A DNA stretch of 18,051 bases from CAZDUS01 sp044344495. Its GTDB lineage: Bacteria; Verrucomicrobiota; Kiritimatiellia; CAIKKV01; CAITUY01. The DNA lies in NCBI GenBank assembly GCA_044344495.1, contig JBIJCW010000025.1, positions 1 through 18,051 of the forward strand. Reading direction: 5' to 3'. Shown one piece after another: positions 6,446 to 13,357 of this stretch (position 1 is the first letter of the stretch; each line of letters starts with the position of its first letter). The position numbers and the translations under genes are program-made. The notes under the pieces were generated by a model. It was not told where the DNA came from, made no database searches, and saw nothing but the letters and a program-made list of their open reading frames with translations.

Positions 6446-7522
6446 ATGGCGCGAGTATTCAATTTTGGTGCGGGTCCCGCGGTGTTGCCGGTGGAAGTCC
6501 TGGAGGAGGCCCAGAAAGAATTGCTGGATTTCAACGGGTCTGGCATGTCGATCATGGAGCACAGTCATCGCGGCAAGGAATACGATGCCGTTCATCAGGA
6601 GGCGGTGGCCAATCTGGGCAAGCTGCTCGGGCTTTCGGCTGACTACACGGTCCTGTTCATCCAGGGCGGTGCGAGCATGCAGTTTGCCATGGTGCCCATC
6701 AATCTGCTGGGGGCGGGGCAGACGGCGGACTACGTTAATTCCGGCGCCTGGGCCGACAAGGCCGTCAAGGAGGCCAAGTTGGTTGGGAACGTGAACATAG
6801 CGGCTAATACGGGCAAGGACATTCCGACCCGGATGCCCAAGAATGAGGATTTGAAACTGACGAAGGGTGCGGCGTACGTCCACATCACCTCCAATGAAAC
6901 GATTGCCGGCTCGCAGTGGAAGGATTTTCCCAAGACCGAGGCGCCGCTGGTGGCGGACATGTCATCCGACATCCTGTCGCGTCCGTTCGACATCAACCGG
7001 TTCGGGTTGATTTATGCCGGGGCGCAGAAGAACCTGGGGCCGTCGGGCATGGCGGTGGTGGTGATGCGCAAGGATCTGGCGGAGCGGGTACCGGCGACGG
7101 CGCCGACGATGCTCAAGTACAAGACGCACATTGAGGAGAACTCCCTGTACAACACGCCGCCGACCTTTGGCATCTATATTCTGATGCTGGTGACGCGGTG
7201 GATGCTGAAGATGGGGCCGGAGGCGTTGTACAAGCGGAATGCCGACAAGGCGGCCAAGATCTACCAGACCCTGGACAGCCGCGCCTTCTACAAGGGAACG
7301 GCGGTGAAGGAATTCCGGTCGGACATGAACATCACGTTCCGGTTGCCCACCGAGGCGTTGGAGGAGCAGTTCATCAAGGAGGCCTCGAAGGCGGGAATGA
7401 AGGGGTTGAAGGGTCATCGTTCCGTGGGCGGGGTCCGCGCCTCGATCTACAATGCCTTCCCCGTGGCGGGAGTTGATGCCTTGGTGTCGTTTATGAAGGA
7501 ATTCGAGAAGAAGAACGGGTGA
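6446..7522 (+). CDS. serC: Phosphoserine aminotransferase
   Basis: This PLP enzyme converts 3-phosphohydroxypyruvate and glutamate to 3-phosphoserine in serine synthesis. It can also act in pyridoxal phosphate synthesis. The 358-residue product begins with the family hallmark VFNFGAGPAVLP (4-15). It shows SIMEHSHRGKEY (35-46), FIQGGASMQF (71-80) and the PLP-binding lysine in YAGAQKNLGPSG (190-201, K195). The ATG at 6446 is preceded by AGAGAGGA and lies 16 bases after the CDF stop; a longer frame from 6368 would overlap that gene. Co-transcription with the CDF gene is likely from spacing, though the functions look unrelated. Confidence 0.96.
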   Translation: MARVFNFGAGPAVLPVEVLEEAQKELLDFNGSGMSIMEHSHRGKEYDAVHQEAVANLGKLLGLSADYTVLFIQGGASMQFAMVPINLLGAGQTADYVNSGAWADKAVKEAKLVGNVNIAANTGKDIPTRMPKNEDLKLTKGAAYVHITSNETIAGSQWKDFPKTEAPLVADMSSDILSRPFDINRFGLIYAGAQKNLGPSGMAVVVMRKDLAERVPATAPTMLKYKTHIEENSLYNTPPTFGIYILMLVTRWMLKMGPEALYKRNADKAAKIYQTLDSRAFYKGTAVKEFRSDMNITFRLPTEALEEQFIKEASKAGMKGLKGHRSVGGVRASIYNAFPVAGVDALVSFMKEFEKKNG

Positions 7523-7601
7523 CGCCGGGATACCTTCAGGCAACAGGCGACGGCCTGCAAACGCGAGGACAAGTGAAGGGTGGGGTTTTGGAACCCGAAA
7601 C

Positions 7602-7678
7602 TGGTGCGCCTGGCAAGGATCGAACTTGCAACCTTCAGCTTCGGAGGCTGACGCTCTATCCAATTGAGCTACAGGCGC
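7602..7678 (-). tRNA. tRNA-Arg (anticodon CCG)
   Basis: Read on the minus strand, this folds as a full cloverleaf. The acceptor stem is GCGCCTG/CAGGCGC, the D-stem GCTC/GAGC and the anticodon stem TCAGC/GCTGA with loop CTCCGAA. The variable segment is AGGTT and the T-arm is GCAAG-TTCGATC-CTTGC. The anticodon is CCG, reading the arginine codon CGG, which is common in this G+C-rich window. The discriminator is A and the CCA end (7604-7602) is encoded in the DNA. It lies alone between serC and the SRP RNA gene, antisense to both. Confidence 0.95.
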
Positions 7679-7865
7679 ATTAAAGAAGGGCGTGAGTCTG
7701 GAATACCAAGCCGGTTCTCGTCAAGCACGGAGTGTTCATCCAAATCCTCGCCCTGCGGAGATCAGGGTGGCATGATGGGCATGATGGGGCTTGATTGGGA
7801 CGGGCATCATGGATACCTTATGCCCTGCCTGTAAGCCTTGGATACGTGGTTCCCAGTAAGTCGGG

Positions 7866-7972
7866 GCCGGTGTTGAGAGTCAGGCCTTATGCAGCGGAGA
7901 CCGACAAAACCCCGTCAGGACCGGAAGGTAGCAGCGGTATGTTGGGCCTCCGGGTGCCGTAGGGATACTGGC
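7866..7972 (+). ncRNA. ffs: Signal recognition particle RNA, bacterial small (4.5S) type
   Basis: The apical region GTCAGGACCGGAAGGTAGCAGC (around 7911-7933) carries the GGAA tetraloop and the symmetric Ffh-binding loop found in nearly all bacterial SRP RNAs. Flanking arms close as a rod, for example GCCGGTGTT (7866-7874) with GATACTGGC (7964-7972) and CCGACA with TGTTGG. A further helix of up to 19 positions outside this core (7847-7865 with 7984-8002) suggests that the transcript may be longer. Inside that region AGCCGG-TTC-CCGGCT (7976-7990) could alternatively fold as a terminator-like hairpin. Placement directly before dnaX-ybaB-recR is a known arrangement in other bacteria. It acts with Ffh in co-translational membrane targeting. 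Confidence 0.92.
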
Positions 7973-8024
7973 TTGAGCCGGTTCCCGGCTTATTGGGTAC
8001 CGGGGATCCCGGGGGGTGGCAAGG

Positions 8025-8092
8025 GGGAATGGTTAATGGGTGATGGGGTGCGAGGGCCGGGGAAGTGAATGGTAAATCGTGAATGGTGGGGG
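8025..8092 (+). repeat. Degenerate GAATGGTTAATGG-type intergenic repeat, copy 3
   Basis: Between the SRP RNA and dnaX the sequence contains GGGGAATGG, TTAATGGG, TGATGGGG, then GTGAATGG, TAAATC and GTGAATGG. These are the same words as in the other intergenic copies. The last copy abuts the purine-rich bases just before the dnaX ATG. Confidence 0.5.
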
Positions 8093-8097
8093 GTATC

Positions 8098-9900
8098 ATG
8101 GCGTACGAAGTTCTGGCCCGGAAGTGGCGTCCGAAACAATTTGAGGATGTGGTGGGGCAGGGGCATGTGACGCGCACCCTGCAGAACGCGATCCAGACCA
8201 AGCGAATCGCCCATGCCTATTTGTTTGTGGGACCGCGTGGCATCGGCAAGACCTCGCTGGCCCGTATTTTCGCCAAAGCGCTGAACTGTGAAAAGGGGCC
8301 GACCGCGACGCCCTGCGATATCTGCGACTCCTGCCGCGAAATCGCCGCGGGTACCTCGCTGGATGTGATGGAAATCGACGGCGCCTCGAATAATGGCGTT
8401 GAGCAGGTCCGGGAATTGCGCGAGAACGTGAAGTTTGCACCCACTCGCGGCCTCTACAAGATCTACCTGATCGACGAAGTCCACATGCTGAGTTCCGGTG
8501 CTTTCAATGCGCTGCTCAAGACACTCGAGGAACCACCGGCCCATGTGAAGTTCTTCTTTGCCACGACGGAAGCCCACAAGATTCTGCCGACCATCGTGTC
8601 GCGTTGCCAGCGGTTCGACTTGCGGCGCATCCCGGCGGGGTTGATTGTCGGGCAACTTCAGAAGATTGCCACGGCGGAAAAGGTGAGCCTCGAGGGGGAT
8701 GCGGCGCTGGCCATCGCGCGCGGGGCCGAGGGCGGCATGCGGGACGCGGAATCGGCGCTGGACCAGTTGATTGCCTTTCGCGGGACCGATATCAAGGAGG
8801 CCGACGTGCTGTCGGTGTTCGGGTTGGTTTCGCGCCAGACGATGGAGTCGCTGGCCGAGGCGGTACTGCAGGGGAATGTCAGCGAGATTGTGCGGATCAT
8901 TGGCGAGCTGGATGCGGCCGGCAAGGACATGCAGCGGCTGGTGCTTGAATTGCTGGACTACTTCCGGGCGCTTCTGGTTCATCTTTGCGCGCCGGACGTG
9001 GCGGGGCAGGAGGATCTTGTCGCGGCCCAGATCGCGACGTTGAAGCGGCAGGCCGGACTGACGACGGCGGATCGCCTGTTGCGCATTGCGGACATCCTGT
9101 CGCAGACGGAGGATCGTTTGCGGTTTGCGCTGTCGCGTCGGACGCAAGTGGAGACGGCGTTGATCCGGTGTGCGAGGACCACAGCGGTGTCGATTGATGA
9201 TCTGCTGCGGCGGTTGGAAGCCCTGGGTGGTGGCGGTGTGGCGGTGGGGGCGCCAGCGGTGGCAAGGCCTGTCGCCCCTGTGGTGGCCCCGGTACGGCGA
9301 GTGGTGACGACCGGCGAGGCGCCTTCGGCTTACCGGGTGTGCGCGCCGGTTCCCGCGGTACCGGCGGCGGCACCGGTGGCGGCACCGGCGGCGGCACCGG
9401 TGGCGGTACCGGCGGCGGCACCGGTGGCGGCACCGGCGGCGGCACCGGTGGCGGCAAAGGCCGTGGCGCCGGGGAACGATCTGGAATTGTTGACCACGCA
9501 GTGGCGCGGGGTTATCGAGCGGGTCAAGGGGGTGAACTTGTTGACCGGCGTCATGCTGATGGATACGCGGCCGCTGGCCGTGATGGCGGACCGGGTCGTG
9601 ATCGGGTTTGACCCCGAGTTTTCAAAGAACAAGGAGAGTGTGGCCAAGAACCCGGCCCATGTGCGGGCCCTCCATGATGTGCTGCTCCAGGTGTTGAAGC
9701 GTCCGGTCAGTCTGGATTTCCAGTTGATCCAGGGCGGTGGAACGGCGGATGTGCCGGCGGATCATACGGCGGAGTCGGCGGGCGGGTCGTTCGCAGGCAG
9801 GGGTAACGGCGCGAAGTCGAAGCAGGAATGGCAGAAGGATCCTGTGGTGCGCAAGGCGCTGGAGATTTTCAACGGCGGGATTGTGGATATCCGGGAATAG
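8098..9900 (+). CDS. dnaX: DNA polymerase III subunits gamma/tau
   Basis: This clamp-loader ATPase helps load the beta clamp and, in its tau form, links polymerases and helicase. The 600-residue protein starts at MAYEVLARKWRP, the family N-terminus. It has Walker A GPRGIGKTS (45-53), a zinc module at Cys 64, 73, 76 and 79, Walker B YLIDEVH (123-129), and sensor/SRC motif SRCQRFD (168-174). Domain III follows to about residue 370. A Pro/Ala/Val linker contains four 8-residue repeats (422-453), and a C-terminal tau-like domain begins near 470. I saw no A-rich slippery heptamer of the E. coli or Thermus kind, so gamma production by frameshifting is not evident. The ATG at 8098 is preferred over an in-frame alternative start at 8083. 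Confidence 0.96.
   Translation: MAYEVLARKWRPKQFEDVVGQGHVTRTLQNAIQTKRIAHAYLFVGPRGIGKTSLARIFAKALNCEKGPTATPCDICDSCREIAAGTSLDVMEIDGASNNGVEQVRELRENVKFAPTRGLYKIYLIDEVHMLSSGAFNALLKTLEEPPAHVKFFFATTEAHKILPTIVSRCQRFDLRRIPAGLIVGQLQKIATAEKVSLEGDAALAIARGAEGGMRDAESALDQLIAFRGTDIKEADVLSVFGLVSRQTMESLAEAVLQGNVSEIVRIIGELDAAGKDMQRLVLELLDYFRALLVHLCAPDVAGQEDLVAAQIATLKRQAGLTTADRLLRIADILSQTEDRLRFALSRRTQVETALIRCARTTAVSIDDLLRRLEALGGGGVAVGAPAVARPVAPVVAPVRRVVTTGEAPSAYRVCAPVPAVPAAAPVAAPAAAPVAVPAAAPVAAPAAAPVAAKAVAPGNDLELLTTQWRGVIERVKGVNLLTGVMLMDTRPLAVMADRVVIGFDPEFSKNKESVAKNPAHVRALHDVLLQVLKRPVSLDFQLIQGGGTADVPADHTAESAGGSFAGRGNGAKSKQEWQKDPVVRKALEIFNGGIVDIRE
9361..9456 (+). repeat. Four 24-bp tandem repeats inside dnaX linker
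   Basis: Four consecutive 24-bp units differ at a single base (T at 9407 in place of C). Each unit is two related 12-bp halves, ccggcggcggca and ccggtggcggca. In the dnaX frame each encodes PAAAPVAA. The unit length is a multiple of three, so copy-number change would keep the frame. Confidence 0.95.
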
Positions 9901-9916
9901 TAGAGGAGACATTGAT

Positions 9917-10234
9917 ATGAACATCATGAAGTTGATGAAACAGGCGCAGACCATGCAGAAGGACATGGAGCGTGTGCAGTCGGATCTGGCGGGGAAGCGG
10001 GTGGATTTCTCGAGTGGCGGCGGGATGGTCTCGGCCGTAGCGGCGGGCGACGGGTCGATTGTGGAAATCAGGATTGATCCCAAGGTGATCAATCCGGCTG
10101 ACAAGGACTTGCTTGAGGACATGGTTTTGACGGCGGTGGATGGGGCGATCAAGAAGAGCCGTGAGATGGCGGCAGCGGAGATGAAGAAGGTAACGGCGGG
10201 CATGGGATTGCCGCCGGGGATGATGGGGATGTAG
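9917..10234 (+). CDS. ybaB: YbaB/EbfC family nucleoid-associated protein
   Basis: This small DNA-binding protein forms dimers on the nucleoid; its precise role is unsettled in most bacteria. The 105-residue product begins MNIMKLMKQAQTMQKDME, the typical helical start. It contains the conserved centre GGGMVSAVAAGDGSIVEIRIDP (about 34-55) and PADKDLLEDMVLTAVDGAI, and ends in a Met/Gly/Pro-rich tail. The ATG at 9917 is preceded by GAGGAGA and lies 16 bases after the dnaX stop. The dnaX-ybaB-recR order is conserved widely across bacteria and supports the call. Confidence 0.95.
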   Translation: MNIMKLMKQAQTMQKDMERVQSDLAGKRVDFSSGGGMVSAVAAGDGSIVEIRIDPKVINPADKDLLEDMVLTAVDGAIKKSREMAAAEMKKVTAGMGLPPGMMGM

Positions 10235-10264
10235 AGCGGCGACAACGGACTGCAGACTACGCAC

Positions 10265-10867
10265 ATGAATGGGATGGAGTATCTTGACCGGGTAGCGGGG
10301 GCCCTGGCGAAACTGCCTGGGATTGGGCGCCGTTCGGCGGAGCGGATGGCGTACAGCCTGGCGTGGAATTCCGGCGAGACCCTGAGGGAACTGATGGGGG
10401 CGTTGCAGGCGGCCTCCGACCAGGTGCGGTTGTGCGAGCGGTGCGGGGGAATCACAACGGTAGGCGAGATGCCTTGCCGCCTGTGTGTGGGGCCGGGTCG
10501 CGATGCCAGTGTGGTATGCGTGGTGCAGGACCCCGGGGATATCGTGGCCATCGAACGGACGGGCAGTTACAAGGGGCGCTACCATGCGCTGATGGGGGTG
10601 ATTTCGCCCCTGCATGGGGAGAGCGTCCGCGATTTGCGGCTGGCAACGTTGCTGAAGCGTGTGGAGGACGAGGGGTTCACGGAGGTGATCCTGGCGCTGG
10701 GGATGGATGTGGAGAGTGAGGCGACGGCGGGGTATGTGGCGGAATTGATGAAGGCGCATCGGGTCCGGGTGACGCGACCGGCGTCGGGGATTCCGGTGGG
10801 CAGCGGCATCCGGTACTCGGATACATTGACGCTGGCCCGTGCGTTGAAGGGGCGTCAGCCCGTGTGA
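10265..10867 (+). CDS. recR: Recombination mediator protein RecR
   Basis: RecR works with RecO (and RecF) to load RecA at gaps. The 200-residue product has a helix-hairpin-helix (LPGIGRRSAERMAY, 17-30) and a C4 zinc finger with Cys 57, 60, 71 and 74. A Toprim domain begins VVCVVQDPGDIVAIERTG (83-100), followed by YKGRYHALMGVISPLHG. The position normally glutamate in CVVE-P is glutamine (Q88), and the GIGP stretch after SPL-G is missing. RecR has no known catalytic role for the Toprim, so function may be unaffected. The start could be ATG 10265 or ATG 10274, and neither has a strong ribosome binding site. Confidence 0.95.
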   Translation: MNGMEYLDRVAGALAKLPGIGRRSAERMAYSLAWNSGETLRELMGALQAASDQVRLCERCGGITTVGEMPCRLCVGPGRDASVVCVVQDPGDIVAIERTGSYKGRYHALMGVISPLHGESVRDLRLATLLKRVEDEGFTEVILALGMDVESEATAGYVAELMKAHRVRVTRPASGIPVGSGIRYSDTLTLARALKGRQPV

Positions 10868-10890
10868 ATTGCGGATGGTGAATTGTGAAT
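10866..10890 (+). repeat. Degenerate GGTGAATTGTGAAT intergenic repeat, copy 4
   Basis: The 23-bp recR to yggS gap is made almost wholly of the same words found elsewhere between genes (GTGAATTG, GGATGGTGAATTG, GTGAAT). The repeat may itself supply the GGTGA that could act as ribosome binding site for the next gene. Confidence 0.45.
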
Positions 10891-11595
10891 ATGGACATGG
10901 ACAACCGATTGGGTGCGATCCGGCGGCGGATGGAGCAGGCGTGCGCCCGGGCGGGCCGCGAGGCTGACGCGGTGCGGCTTCTGGCGGTATCCAAGACCCA
11001 TGGGCCGGACGCGGTCATGGAGGCGGTCCAGTTGGGGTTGACCGAATTTGGCGAAAGCAAGGTGCAGGAGGCCGGCCAGAAGATTTCGCAATGTCCATCC
11101 GCGGCCCGGTGGCATTTTGTCGGGCATCTGCAGACGAACAAGGTTCGTGAAGCGGTACGGCTTTTTGAAATGGTTCATGCGGTGGATTCGTTGAAGTTAC
11201 TGGAGGCGCTGGAGCGGGTCTGTCAGGAGGAGGGGCGGAGCCTGCCCGTGTGCCTCGAAGTGAATGTCTCGGGTGAACGCAGCAAATTCGGGATGTCGCC
11301 GGCCGAGGTTCCCGCGGTGTTGCAGGCGGCACAGAAGCTGTTCCGGGTCCGGGTGGTGGGGGTGATGACCATTCCTCCGGTTGCGGAAGATCCGGAGGAG
11401 GCGCGACCGTTCTTCCGGGCGTTGCGAGAGGCGAGGGACCGGTGGCAGGCGGAAAGCGGGATGGCGTTGCCGGAGTTGTCGATGGGAATGTCGAACGACT
11501 TTGAAGTGGCGATCGAGGAGGGGTCGACGTGGATCCGGGTGGGGACCCTGTTGTTCGGTGTGCGCAAGAAGGGGGGCGGAGATGGGCAGGCGTGA
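10891..11595 (+). CDS. YggS/PLPBP family pyridoxal phosphate-binding protein
   Basis: This is a single-domain alanine-racemase-fold protein that binds PLP and affects PLP and amino acid balance; no enzymatic activity is established for the family. The product is 234 residues. The PLP lysine lies in LLAVSKTHG (K35). Further family motifs are LTEFGESKVQEAGQK, ARWHFVGHLQTNKVR, VCLEVNVSGERSKFGM, and near the end LSMGMSNDFEVAIEEGSTWIRVGTLLFG with its phosphate-binding serine and arginine residues. ATG 10891 is preferred, with GGTGA about 9 bases upstream; GTG 10885 and ATG 10897 are also in frame. The end overlaps the start of the next gene by 14 bases. Confidence 0.93.
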   Translation: MDMDNRLGAIRRRMEQACARAGREADAVRLLAVSKTHGPDAVMEAVQLGLTEFGESKVQEAGQKISQCPSAARWHFVGHLQTNKVREAVRLFEMVHAVDSLKLLEALERVCQEEGRSLPVCLEVNVSGERSKFGMSPAEVPAVLQAAQKLFRVRVVGVMTIPPVAEDPEEARPFFRALREARDRWQAESGMALPELSMGMSNDFEVAIEEGSTWIRVGTLLFGVRKKGGGDGQA

Positions 11596-12346
11596 TCCTG
11601 GAGATGACTGGGACAAGCCCGTGCGTTCGCCGCGGCGGCATTTACCGATGCTGGGATGGCTGACCTTGTGTCTGTTGTTCCTGGCCATTGTTCTGGCGGG
11701 GCTGGCGGTGGCGGTGAAGACCCGCAGCGGGTGCGAGATGATCTCGAACTATCTGAGAACGCAGACCGGATTGGCCCTGACGATTAGCGAGGCGCGGCTG
11801 AACCTGCCGTGTGATCTGGTGCTTCGCGAGGTGTCGATCAAGCCGGAGCAGGCGCCTGAGGGGGATTTCCGGGCTCGTGAAGTGCGCATGGGGTGGCGGC
11901 GTGGCGGTCCGGTGCTTGAGGTGACGGGTGCCCAGTTGGACATGGTGAAGGCTGCGGACGGATGGCTGCCTGAGGTGTTCGGCAGGATTGGCGGGCTCCA
12001 TGACGTCGGGGAGACGGCTGGATTATTTGCAGATGCCCCCGCGGGGCTCCGGGTTTGCATCCGCGACAGTTCCATTTTCTGGCGGGGGGCGGACCGGGAG
12101 GCAAGGGCGTTTGTGCAGGGGTTGAACTTCTGGTCCGGGGTGTACGGCACGCCGACGGTGGCGGTACGGGTGTACGAGGTGGAGGCGCTGGTGGTCCGGC
12201 GCGAGGGCCGGGTGGATGGCAGGGCGATCCAGCGCAAGTGGGTGAGTGTGGAAGGGGTTCCGTACGCGGAGATTCTTTACAAGGGAGTGTGGGACGGTGA
12301 TGTTCGCCGTGCCAGGGATTGGTGGAGTGTTCCGGAGGGTCATTAA
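11582..12346 (+). CDS. Membrane-anchored protein with AsmA-like N-terminus, function unknown
   Basis: This 254-residue protein has a charged, arginine-rich cytoplasmic start, one membrane helix (about 24-47) and a periplasmic remainder. Just after the helix, the sequence ISNYLRTQTGLALTISEARL and the following LVLREVSI resemble the opening of AsmA/TamB-like proteins, which are implicated in outer-membrane lipid or protein assembly. The body is much shorter than those families and I do not recognise a further domain. The ATG at 11582 lies inside the end of the YggS-type gene and its stop is directly abutted by the heptose kinase ATG, so it belongs to the same transcript. A role in envelope biogenesis is inferred from location and topology. 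Confidence 0.75.
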   Translation: MGRRDPGDDWDKPVRSPRRHLPMLGWLTLCLLFLAIVLAGLAVAVKTRSGCEMISNYLRTQTGLALTISEARLNLPCDLVLREVSIKPEQAPEGDFRAREVRMGWRRGGPVLEVTGAQLDMVKAADGWLPEVFGRIGGLHDVGETAGLFADAPAGLRVCIRDSSIFWRGADREARAFVQGLNFWSGVYGTPTVAVRVYEVEALVVRREGRVDGRAIQRKWVSVEGVPYAEILYKGVWDGDVRRARDWWSVPEGH

Positions 12347-13357
12347 ATGAAAGCAGAACGTGCCAAGGCGCTGATGGAGGTTTTCCGGCGGCAGCGGATT
12401 CTTGTGGTTGGGGACCTGATGCTGGACAAGTACATTCACGGCAGTGTGGAGCGAATTTCGCCTGAGGCGCCGGTTCCGGTCGTGCAGGTGAATCGCGAGC
12501 GCGGGGTTCCGGGTGGGGCTGCCAATGTGGCCTACAACATCTGTGCGCTGGGGGGGCAGGCCTGTGTGGCGGGTGTGGTGGGCAATGATCTGGCCGGCAC
12601 GGAGTTGCTGGCGATCCTGAAGGATCGCGGGATTGGCACCGAGGGCGTCCGGGTCATTGCGGGCCGACCGACGACCGTCAAGATGCGGGTGCTGGCCGAC
12701 CGGCAGCAGGTGGTGCGCGTGGACTGGGAAGGCCATCCGGAGCTTCCTGATGTGGATGTGCTGGCGTTTTGCGCGATGGTGGATGCGGAAGTGGCGCGTT
12801 CATCGGGTGTGGTGATTGAGGATTACAGCAAGGGCGTGGTGCGACAGGAAGTCATGGATGCGGTGCTGGCGGCGGCGCACCGGCGCAAGGTGCCGGTGGG
12901 ACTGGATCCCAAGGACAATCTGGATCTGCGGATTGCCGGATTGACGCTGGCGACGCCGAACTACAAGGAGGCCCATGCGTGTTCCGGGTTGCCGAATCGT
13001 CCGCCGCCGCCTGGCGATCCGTTGGATGACGTATCCCTGCGAATGGCGGCGGAGTTGTTGATGAAGAAGTGGACGCCCGAGCAGTTGATCGTGACGCTTG
13101 GGCCGAAGGGTATGTATGTGGCGTCGCCGGCGAAGGCGCCGCACGTGATTCCCACGCGGGCGCGCGAGGTGTATGACGTGAGCGGGGCGGGCGACACGGT
13201 GATTGCCACCTGTGTGCTGGCGTTGGCGGCGGGGGCCACCTGTGACGAAGCGGCGGTGTTGGGTAACAATGCGGCAGGGGTGGTGGTGGGAAAACTGGGG
13301 ACGGCCACCTGTTCGCCGGAGGAACTTCTGGCCAGCGTGGAGGCCAATGAACGGTAA
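12347..13357 (+). CDS. rfaE1: D-glycero-beta-D-manno-heptose-7-phosphate kinase (RfaE domain I type)
   Basis: This PfkB-fold kinase phosphorylates heptose-7-phosphate at C1 on the way to ADP-heptose for the LPS inner core. The 336 residues match the kinase half of E. coli HldE. The cytidylyl/adenylyltransferase half is absent and must be encoded elsewhere. Motifs are VGDLMLDKYIHGSVERISPEAP (21-42), GGAANVAYN (56-64), VIEDYSKG (156-163), GLDPKDN (185-191), TPNYKEA (203-209) and the anion-hole/catalytic GAGDT (280-284, base D283). The ATG directly follows the upstream stop with no gap, and the end overlaps kdsB by 11 bases. Confidence 0.93.
   Translation: MKAERAKALMEVFRRQRILVVGDLMLDKYIHGSVERISPEAPVPVVQVNRERGVPGGAANVAYNICALGGQACVAGVVGNDLAGTELLAILKDRGIGTEGVRVIAGRPTTVKMRVLADRQQVVRVDWEGHPELPDVDVLAFCAMVDAEVARSSGVVIEDYSKGVVRQEVMDAVLAAAHRRKVPVGLDPKDNLDLRIAGLTLATPNYKEAHACSGLPNRPPPPGDPLDDVSLRMAAELLMKKWTPEQLIVTLGPKGMYVASPAKAPHVIPTRAREVYDVSGAGDTVIATCVLALAAGATCDEAAVLGNNAAGVVVGKLGTATCSPEELLASVEANER

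Noticed and set aside
7583..7596. GGGTT-TTGG-AACCC hairpin just beyond the tRNA 3' end
   Set aside because: The stem is only five base pairs and no T-run follows on the minus strand, so a terminator is not supported.
7680..7846. Repeated GGCATGATGG words and a possible TTGATT promoter before the SRP RNA
   Set aside because: Only two short copies plus an imperfect third, and the -10 match is poor. I could not support a specific promoter or repeat call.
7995..8017. GGTACC-GGGGATCC-like string resembling a cloning polylinker
   Set aside because: It lacks the adjoining sites expected of a vector, one base is missing compared with common polylinkers, and it forms part of a natural GC-rich hairpin area between the SRP RNA and dnaX.
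7990..9147. 385-codon minus-strand frame opposite dnaX
   Set aside because: It is Arg/Gln/His-rich shadow sequence crossing the SRP RNA flank and the repeat; dnaX motifs on the + strand are unambiguous.
9361..9456. Possible CRISPR or minisatellite array
   Set aside because: The units are directly adjacent with no spacers and lie in frame inside dnaX, so this is a coding tandem repeat.
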